DNA of 6,600 nt from Flammeovirgaceae bacterium (GTDB lineage Bacteria; Bacteroidota; Bacteroidia; Cytophagales; Cyclobacteriaceae): the NCBI GenBank assembly GCA_003228395.1, contig QIDJ01000355.1:1-6600 (forward strand), in the 5' to 3' direction. The number at the start of each line of letters is the position of its first letter. The stretch's first letter is position 1. Made by a program: the position numbers and the translations under genes. This document shows, piece after piece, positions 1 to 5,130 of the stretch. The notes beneath the pieces are model-generated. The model was given only the letters and a program-made list of their open reading frames with translations. It did not search any database and was not told where the DNA came from.

Positions 1-33
1 ATGCAATTTTTAAAAATTTATTTTTACTGCATC

Positions 34-165
34 ATGAAAAAATTAGTTTGGCTGTCATTCGCGATTTTGCTGCTTGCTTCGGCTTGTACATCTTACACAT
101 GTCCTACTTATGCCAAGCAGGATACCCAGGAGCAGAGCGCAAAACAATCAGAGCAAAAAATCTGA
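34..165 (+). CDS. Small predicted lipoprotein, 43 residues, function unknown
   Basis: The 43-codon frame starts at ATG 34 and ends with TGA at 163-165. It begins MKKLVWLSFAILLLASAC: two lysines, a hydrophobic core, then a cysteine at residue 18 in a lipobox-like setting (L14-A-S-A-C18). This is what signal peptidase II cleaves, so the mature product would be a lipid-anchored peptide of only about 26 residues. A second cysteine (C23) lies in the stretch CPTYAK, and the tail is rich in Q, E and K. From memory, tiny lipoproteins with a CPxY motif recur in Bacteroidota, but I know of no assigned role. The frame stays open up to ATG 1, so a longer product is possible; ATG 34 is preferred because it puts the positive residues directly before the hydrophobic core. 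A strong terminator follows the stop by 26 bp, which supports a real transcription unit. No Shine-Dalgarno sequence is visible. Confidence 0.72.
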   Translation: MKKLVWLSFAILLLASACTSYTCPTYAKQDTQEQSAKQSEQKI

Positions 166-191
166 TTTCCTGCATTTAAATGGAATATTGG

Positions 192-225
192 AGCCAATGT
201 AGCAATACGACATTGGCTATTTTTA
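192..225 (+). terminator. Intrinsic terminator after the small lipoprotein gene
   Basis: A perfect 9-bp stem is visible: AGCCAATGT at 192-200 pairs with ACATTGGCT at 210-218 around the 9-base loop AGCAATACG. The T-rich tract ATTTTTATT follows at 219-227. It lies 26 bp after the lipoprotein stop. On the other strand the hairpin sits 53 bp beyond the hydroxylase stop, but the sequence after it there is less T-rich. It is therefore mainly a + strand terminator that may also help end the convergent transcript. Confidence 0.8.
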
Positions 226-278
226 TTGCATTGATTTTAATTCCGGTAAAACAGAATACATAATTCAAATCAGGTTGC

Positions 279-881
279 TCAGGGCATTGTTCTGAACACA
301 TAATCCCATAACGGAGAAGAAACGCCGAATGCTTTATCCGGGCTTTTATAGTGATGAATGCCATGATGGACCCACAATACCTTAAAAAAGTTTTTTGGCA
401 CCGTAAAGGCATGCACCATGTAATGAACCCATAAATAAGCGGAATACCCAACCACAAACCCGGCCGTAAATGCAAATCCGGCATTGCCCATCAGTGATTT
501 AAACAGCAACAGGAATAACGTCGCAAGGACAATACTCAGAACCGGCGGCATAGCCAGGCGGTCTTTATCTTTGGGATAATCGTGGTGGATACCGTGGACC
601 GTGTAAGCCACTTTTTTATTAAACTCACTTGTGGGCGGAAGGTGGAACAAATACCGGTGCATCAGGTATTCGGTCAGTGTAAACAACAAAATACCAGATA
701 AAAACATAAGCACGGTGGAAATAAAGTTTAAATACTGATTATCATAGCTCCAATAAAGAAGTGCAACTGCATAAATGCTAAAAATCGTCAATGGTATGCT
801 AATATGCGTATGTGTCAGTTTTTCAAGAAACGAATTCTTGAACATACGTTTTGAGCCTTTGGTATGTGGTTTATTTTCCAC
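279..881 (-). CDS. Membrane fatty acid hydroxylase / sterol desaturase family protein (Scs7/FA2H-like)
   Basis: This is an integral membrane non-haem di-iron oxygenase. The histidine clusters come in the order expected for the fatty acid hydroxylase superfamily: H75-x4-H80 in EYLMHRYLFH, H96-x2-H99-H100 in HGIHHDYPKD, H153-x3-H157 in HYMVH, and H172-H173-x2-H176-H177 in WVHHGIHHYK. The tail GVSSPLWDYVFRT completes the family signature. The stretch HHDYPKDKDRLAMPP resembles the Scs7/FA2H fatty acid 2-hydroxylases, and unlike the yeast and mammalian enzymes there is no cytochrome b5 domain. Hydrophobic segments fall at about 27-45, 51-70, 112-130 and 133-152. The likely role is hydroxylation of acyl chains, perhaps in sphingolipids or other amide-linked lipids, which many Bacteroidota make; the substrate is inference. 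Start: GTG at 881 gives 200 residues, ATG at 845 gives 188. I kept GTG because the lost part (KGSKR) looks like conserved family sequence and the region upstream of 881 is A-rich, but the choice is open. It is the last gene of the minus-strand block, 90 bp after bshA. Confidence 0.88.
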   Translation of the reverse strand: MENKPHTKGSKRMFKNSFLEKLTHTHISIPLTIFSIYAVALLYWSYDNQYLNFISTVLMFLSGILLFTLTEYLMHRYLFHLPPTSEFNKKVAYTVHGIHHDYPKDKDRLAMPPVLSIVLATLFLLLFKSLMGNAGFAFTAGFVVGYSAYLWVHYMVHAFTVPKNFFKVLWVHHGIHHYKSPDKAFGVSSPLWDYVFRTMP

Positions 882-920
882 TGTAACGGTTTATATTAAG
901 TTTTTATTTTTTTTAACTGA

Positions 921-928
921 CAAATATA
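921..928 (-). promoter_or_regulatory. Candidate -7 box (TATATTTG) of a promoter for the hydroxylase gene
   Basis: Read on the minus strand this is TATATTTG, an exact match to the TAnnTTTG -7 element of the Bacteroidota primary sigma factor. It lies in the 90-bp gap after bshA, 39 bp before the GTG start, which would give a leader of roughly 30 bases. I see no TTG at the normal distance upstream: the nearest is 29 bases away from the box. In such AT-rich DNA a chance match is possible, so this is tentative. Confidence 0.35.
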
Positions 929-971
929 TAAAATCAGGACGAAATGCGTTTCCCGGACAAGATTCGTTTTT

Positions 972-2123
972 TCACTTATTTAAATCGGCCGCAAGGATTT
1001 TTTTCATATCCAATACTTCATTATAAACGGCTTCGTATTGTGGCAGTATGTTGGTGATATCAAAATCTTTTGCACGCTGAAGTGCATTTTGCTTGAATTC
1101 AGGCAGGTTTTCATCCTGAAGAATGTAAAGGGCATTCTTTGTCATATCTTCAATGTCACCCACATCACTCATAAAACCGGTTTTCCCGTTGATATTTAAC
1201 TCAGGTAACCCACCGGCATTAGTTGATATTATGGGTACTTCACAGGCCATAGCTTCGAGTGCGGCAAGGCCAAAACTTTCTTTTTCCGAAGGCATAATGA
1301 ACAGGTCGGCAACCGACAGCAACTCTTCGATGGCCTCCTGTTTTCCAAGAAAGCGGGTATCGTCGCAGGTACCAAGTTCGCGGCAGAGCATTTCCATATT
1401 GGCCCTTTCGGGGCCATCGCCGACCAGCAGCATTTTGGCAGGCATGGCGTTAACAATTCCCTGAAATACGCGCAGTGCATCATCTACCCGCTTCACTTTT
1501 CTGAAATTAGACGTGTGGACAATCAGTTTTTCACCATTAGGACAAATGGCCTTTTTAAAATGATCTTTTTTCATTTTCCTGAATTTGACAAGATCAATAA
1601 AGTTGGGGATCACTTTAATGTCCTTTTTTATGTTAAAATGACTGTAGGTGTCTTTTTTCAGATCTTCCGAGACAGCCGTCACACAGTCGGACTGATTAAT
1701 ACTGAACGTGACCACGGGTTCAAATGAAGGGTCTTTACCTACCAGGGTAATATCCGTTCCATGCAGGGTTGTAACTACGGGAATAGAAATATTTTTTTCC
1801 GCAAGGATTTGCCGTGCCATGTATGCAGCCGAAGCATGGGGTATGGCATAATGTACATGCAGCAGATCCAGCTTTTCGAATTGTACCACATCAACCATTT
1901 TTGAAGCCAGCGCCAGCTCATAAGGTGGATAATGAAAAAGCGGATAAGTAAGCAGGTCCACTTCATGGTAGTAAAGATTTTCATTGAAACTAACCAGTCT
2001 GGAGGGCTGTGAATACGTAATAAAATGTATGCTGTGCCCTTTTTGTGCAAGCCCTTTGCCTAACTCAGTTGCTACCACACCGCTTCCGCCGTATGTGGGA
2101 TATAAAACTATTCCTATTTTCAT
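972..2123 (-). CDS. bshA: N-acetyl-alpha-D-glucosaminyl L-malate synthase BshA (bacillithiol biosynthesis)
   Basis: A GT4-family, GT-B fold glycosyltransferase of 383 residues, the usual length for BshA. It transfers GlcNAc from UDP-GlcNAc to L-malate, giving GlcNAc-malate, the first step to the cytoplasmic thiol bacillithiol. BshA hallmarks include the N-terminal YPTYGGSGVVATELG (8-22, with the G12-G13-S14-G15 nucleotide-side loop), YPLFHYPPYELALASKM (60-76), LHVHYAIPHA (88-97) and TTLHGTDITLVG (118-129). In the C-terminal half it has VIPNFID (171-177), HTSNFRKVKR (203-212, donor phosphate contacts) and the E282-x7-E290 motif in ESFGLAALE. These together separate it from generic GT4 sugar transferases. 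The ATG at 2123 directly precedes the conserved KIGIVLYPTYGG. The gene starts 28 bp after the stop of the GH3/serine-hydrolase gene and is probably co-transcribed with it. BshB and BshC, needed for the later steps, are not in the window. No Shine-Dalgarno sequence is visible; the leader is A-rich. Confidence 0.95.
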   Translation of the reverse strand: MKIGIVLYPTYGGSGVVATELGKGLAQKGHSIHFITYSQPSRLVSFNENLYYHEVDLLTYPLFHYPPYELALASKMVDVVQFEKLDLLHVHYAIPHASAAYMARQILAEKNISIPVVTTLHGTDITLVGKDPSFEPVVTFSINQSDCVTAVSEDLKKDTYSHFNIKKDIKVIPNFIDLVKFRKMKKDHFKKAICPNGEKLIVHTSNFRKVKRVDDALRVFQGIVNAMPAKMLLVGDGPERANMEMLCRELGTCDDTRFLGKQEAIEELLSVADLFIMPSEKESFGLAALEAMACEVPIISTNAGGLPELNINGKTGFMSDVGDIEDMTKNALYILQDENLPEFKQNALQRAKDFDITNILPQYEAVYNEVLDMKKILAADLNK

Positions 2124-2151
2124 TTCTATTTATTGCGTTATGTTAATAAGT

Positions 2152-4614
2152 TCAAAATTCATGTGTTTTCGCGTATTCCCATATTGATTCATATACAACA
2201 TCATGAATTTTTGTACGGATTCCGGATTCAATAAGTTTAAAATTTTCAGCATCAGGATGCACACGATTTGACAAAAATACATATATCAATCCAAATTCAG
2301 GGTCTGTCCATATCGAAGTTCCTGTAAATCCCGAATGTCCGAATGACGAAAAAGAGGCATATCGTGATGAATTTCCATTTTCTTCCGGATCCGGTTTATC
2401 CCAGCCCATCCCTCTCCGGCTGTTGGCGTATTGGCGGCGGGTATATTCGTCTATAATACGGGCCGAAAAGTATCGCCTGTCAGCATAAACTCCTTTTTGC
2501 CGAAACATCTCCATGATTTTTGCAAGGTCATTTGCATTGCCGAATAAGCCTGCATGACCTGCTATACCGCCAAACATCGCAGCTGTCTGATCGTGTACAA
2601 CGCCATGTACAAGCGTTTTTCTGAATCGGGTGTCGAATTCAGTAGGAGCTATCTCTGATAATGAAAACCGGCATGATGGCAAAAAAGTTACACGCCGGAT
2701 TCCGATCGGATCGTAATAATTCCGGATCAGGAAAGTGTCAATTGGCTGATTAAGGTACTTTTCGGCAAGTTTCTTCAGAATATAAAACCCAAGATCACTG
2801 TAATGATAGCTGTAAGCGGCTTTTGGAAACTGCTTTTCAATTAATGGCGACACAAGCGTCCATTTCCATAGTGAATCAGCCAGTGCATCGTTGGTATAAA
2901 TTCCCGGTACCAACTGATTATTAAAATGTGCTTCGGGATGGTACGTGTACAAATCGGGTTTAAGCCCTTGCGCATCCATGGTTTGTTGCCAGAACGGCAG
3001 ATAAGGAAACAGGCCAGCCTGATGCGTGAGTATGTCGCGCAAAATGATGTTTGCTTTATTGGTCTCAAGCAGGTCTTCCAGATAAAAGGAGGCTTTTGTG
3101 TCCGGATCAATGATACCTGATTCGTTTAGGTTCATGATGGCCGGCAGCGTGGCAATAACTTTGGTAATCGAAGCAAGATCATACAGGGTTTCGGATGTCA
3201 CCGGAATGTCTTTGTTGTAGGTAAGCGTACCATAGTTACGTTCAAAAACCACCTTGCCATTTCGGGCAACCAGAATCTGACATCCCGGCATGGCTTTGTC
3301 ACTGATTGCATTTGCCACTATCCGGTCTATTTTAGTGAGCACACCGGCATCCATTCCGGCCGTTTCAGGTATTTCATATGCTAGTCGAAAGGGTGCGCCA
3401 GCGGATAGTCTGTTATCCGCAATGAATCCACCAAAAAAAAGTTGCGGCCCGATTTTTTCCGATAATAAAGTTTTTTCCGGATGCCAGATAACAACAGAAT
3501 AATCCTGAAGCTTTACCAATTCATTTTCATTTCCAAAGTAGGCAATATAAAGTTCGGTTTTTTGTTCCAGCCCGGACAACTGCAATAGTAAAAGATCGTC
3601 GATACGTCCTTCCAGCTTTACGAATACCCGATCAAACAGATACAATGGGTCATCCGGCTTCAGTTCCTGCTCCGGCAATCTGTTGAATTGCATAGCCGGA
3701 TAATATTTATTCAGGTATTGGGTAAAAATGTCAATCTCACTCGCGGAATTTTCAGTAAAAACAAGAACCGCATGCGATTTTGATGCGAGGTTTCTAATTG
3801 GGATCTGGCTTGTATGGTCGTTAACTATCCGGAAACCTGCCTGGCACAACTCGAATTTCAGTTTTCGCGAACCGCTTTGGTTGAGCTCATAATGAAGAAG
3901 ATAACCTGGTATTTTATCCTTATCGGTTTGATTTTCGGTAACAACAGATTTAGCCTGAAGCACCTTTTTTACCTTATTTTCGAAAAAAGAACGGTTGATT
4001 TCACCGGAAGAGACCATTTCTACAATAAAGCGGAGCCAAAAGCTATAATCTGATGAAATGATGACTCCGTCATTTTCGTATAGTGCTTTTTTAAATGCCT
4101 GTACATCCCGTTTCCTGGATTTATTTTCCGGTAACGCAATTATTAATCCCGGGCCGACACCGGTGGTGGGATCCATCTGGAATCCAATCAGATCAAGTTG
4201 CCGGTTGATTTCGCGGTAGTAGTCAGTGATAAGCTGTTGGTTTCTGATATGCTTTACCGACCGGTATTCCGGCATGTGAACCATACTGTCAATGGAATTC
4301 AAATTCACAGAAAGGAGCAATGGAAGTTTAACCTGTATTTTTCTCGTGTTATAGGCCAACTGGTATAATACTACCGGGCCCATGCCTGTTGCATGTATTC
4401 CTGCAGGATTAATTTGTCGGATTATTGTTTCCAGCGTGTCGGTAGGGCCTTCACCTGCAGCAATCCAAAGCAATTGACCTGCTTTTTCTTCAAGGTTCAT
4501 TTTCCGCAAGGTATTTTCTATCCACCTTCGTTTATCCGGGGGATCTGTTGCATGCAGTTCTCCAGCTAAAAGAAATAACAGGAGGAAGTACCATACGAAG
4601 TCGCTGTTACGCAT
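2152..4614 (-). CDS. Secreted fusion protein: degenerate GH3-like N-terminal region plus beta-lactamase-fold serine hydrolase
   Basis: An 820-residue protein with an N-terminal hydrophobic signal (about 1-22, no lipobox), so probably periplasmic. Residues about 32-226 start like a GH3 beta-N-acetylhexosaminidase (WIENTLRKMNLEEKAGQLLW) and end like one (SSGEINRSFFENKVKKVL). The middle is short: I cannot find the KHFPGHGxT block or the usual substrate-binding Asp, and the catalytic Asp is at best uncertain (SSD, 187-189). Residues about 235-415 resemble the region that normally follows GH3 in these fusions (FFGGFIADNRLSAGAPFRLAYE). Residues about 420-815 form a class C beta-lactamase/esterase-type domain with S482-I-T-K485 (nucleophile and base), Y605-S-D607 in the YxN position and H760-S-G762 as the third motif. 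Full-length relatives are, from memory, about 950-1000 residues. The serine hydrolase is probably active on an ester or amide, perhaps a cell-wall compound; the sugar hydrolase is probably not. It is the first gene of the minus-strand block, 28 bp before bshA. Confidence 0.87.
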   Translation of the reverse strand: MRNSDFVWYFLLLFLLAGELHATDPPDKRRWIENTLRKMNLEEKAGQLLWIAAGEGPTDTLETIIRQINPAGIHATGMGPVVLYQLAYNTRKIQVKLPLLLSVNLNSIDSMVHMPEYRSVKHIRNQQLITDYYREINRQLDLIGFQMDPTTGVGPGLIIALPENKSRKRDVQAFKKALYENDGVIISSDYSFWLRFIVEMVSSGEINRSFFENKVKKVLQAKSVVTENQTDKDKIPGYLLHYELNQSGSRKLKFELCQAGFRIVNDHTSQIPIRNLASKSHAVLVFTENSASEIDIFTQYLNKYYPAMQFNRLPEQELKPDDPLYLFDRVFVKLEGRIDDLLLLQLSGLEQKTELYIAYFGNENELVKLQDYSVVIWHPEKTLLSEKIGPQLFFGGFIADNRLSAGAPFRLAYEIPETAGMDAGVLTKIDRIVANAISDKAMPGCQILVARNGKVVFERNYGTLTYNKDIPVTSETLYDLASITKVIATLPAIMNLNESGIIDPDTKASFYLEDLLETNKANIILRDILTHQAGLFPYLPFWQQTMDAQGLKPDLYTYHPEAHFNNQLVPGIYTNDALADSLWKWTLVSPLIEKQFPKAAYSYHYSDLGFYILKKLAEKYLNQPIDTFLIRNYYDPIGIRRVTFLPSCRFSLSEIAPTEFDTRFRKTLVHGVVHDQTAAMFGGIAGHAGLFGNANDLAKIMEMFRQKGVYADRRYFSARIIDEYTRRQYANSRRGMGWDKPDPEENGNSSRYASFSSFGHSGFTGTSIWTDPEFGLIYVFLSNRVHPDAENFKLIESGIRTKIHDVVYESIWEYAKTHEF

Positions 4615-4634
4615 AATCTTTAAAAATTTTCAGC

Positions 4635-4660
4635 AATCACACCGTTACCCGTGTATGATT
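4635..4660. repeat. Inverted repeat in the divergent intergenic region (possible operator or leader hairpin)
   Basis: AATCACAC at 4635-4642 and GTATGATT at 4653-4660 are complementary at 7 of 8 positions around a 10-base spacer. The inner bases ACAC/GTGT can also pair in a register shifted by one. It lies 21-46 bp upstream of the ATG of the GH3/serine-hydrolase gene, where either a regulator site or a 5' leader stem would fit. A match of this size can occur by chance. Confidence 0.25.
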
Positions 4661-4676
4661 AGAATAATATAAACCC

Positions 4677-4684
4677 TAATTTTG
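4677..4684 (+). promoter_or_regulatory. Candidate -7 box (TAATTTTG) for the 118-residue gene and mutL
   Basis: TAATTTTG fits the Bacteroidota -7 consensus TAnnTTTG exactly. It lies 81 bp upstream of the ATG at 4766 in the divergent intergenic region, implying a leader of about 75 bases. No TTG is seen about 20 bases upstream, so support is partial. For the opposite, minus-strand gene I found only one-off versions, for example TATTTTG read from 4697 to 4691, and do not call one. Confidence 0.35.
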
Positions 4685-4700
4685 CTCATTCAAAATATTG

Positions 4701-4738
4701 GTTTATTAAATATAAGGCATCCTTGTTAACAAATAAAC
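4701..4738. repeat. Inverted repeat flanking a 10-bp palindrome, upstream of the 118-residue gene
   Basis: GTTTATT at 4701-4707 is the exact reverse complement of AATAAAC at 4732-4738. Just inside the right arm, TTGTTAACAA at 4723-4732 is a perfect 10-bp palindrome. If transcription starts after the -7 box near 4684, this would lie in the leader RNA. It could equally be a protein-binding site or simply AT-rich chance. Confidence 0.22.
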
Positions 4739-4765
4739 TATTTTCTGTCGATTAAGAAGCCAAAT

Positions 4766-5122
4766 ATGAGATTTCCGTCACTACTCAAAATCCCTGATCA
4801 TAATCGCTTTAATTTGCAACCGCGCTATTACGATCCTGTAAAAGAAGACATCGAAAATCGTACCGATCGCATCAAAAGGGAGATGAAAGAACAATCGGAG
4901 AATGCTGAAAATGAGGCAGGACACAATTCAAGGATATCCGGATCGTTTCGCCGTAAGTCCTATTACAGGGAAAACAAAACGGGTATGCTTCGGTTTGCGA
5001 TCATGGTATTTCTGATTATTGGTGTGTTTGGATATCTTTTTTGGGGGAATATCGTCTTATATATTTTAGCAGGATTAGGATTGTCTGTTTATATTCTGTC
5101 AAAATTCCGGAAAAATTATTAA
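4766..5122 (+). CDS. Small membrane protein encoded just upstream of mutL, function unknown
   Basis: The 118-residue product has three visible parts. The N-terminus reads KIPDHNRFNLQPRYYDP (8-24) and looks conserved. Next comes a highly charged, probably helical or disordered stretch (about 25-72, rich in E, K and R). Two hydrophobic segments follow at about 74-93 and 95-112, joined by a very short turn and ending in a basic tail (KFRKNY). This suggests a cytoplasmic N-terminal region tethered by a membrane hairpin. From memory, short proteins with an F-x-x-x-PRYY motif often sit immediately before mutL in Bacteroidota, and some are labelled riboflavin synthase subunit beta; nothing here supports that name, since riboflavin synthase is soluble and unrelated in sequence. 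The gene ends 8 bp before mutL, so the two are almost certainly one transcription unit. The start has a weak purine-rich AAGAAG about 8 bases upstream. No function is assigned. Confidence 0.82.
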   Translation: MRFPSLLKIPDHNRFNLQPRYYDPVKEDIENRTDRIKREMKEQSENAENEAGHNSRISGSFRRKSYYRENKTGMLRFAIMVFLIIGVFGYLFWGNIVLYILAGLGLSVYILSKFRKNY

Positions 5123-5130
5123 CTGTTTGC

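Noticed and set aside
176..484. A minus-strand frame of 102 codons overlapping the hydroxylase 3' end
   Set aside because: It overlaps the histidine-rich end of a convincing hydroxylase in another frame and runs through the terminator region; no family features.
935..960. Possible weak hairpin after bshA (GAAA/TTTC around a 4-base loop)
   Set aside because: The stem is only 4 bp, with mismatches outside it and no proper T-run, so it is not credible as a terminator.
775..1026. A + strand open frame of 83 codons antisense to the hydroxylase start and bshA end
   Set aside because: The product is a low-complexity hydrophobic and aromatic mix without motifs, spanning an intergenic gap and two real genes on the other strand.
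2605..2820. YSD instead of YxN in the serine-hydrolase domain as a sign of inactivity
   Set aside because: Tyrosine, the key residue, is present, and variation at the third position is common in esterase-like members of this fold, so I do not treat it as a loss.
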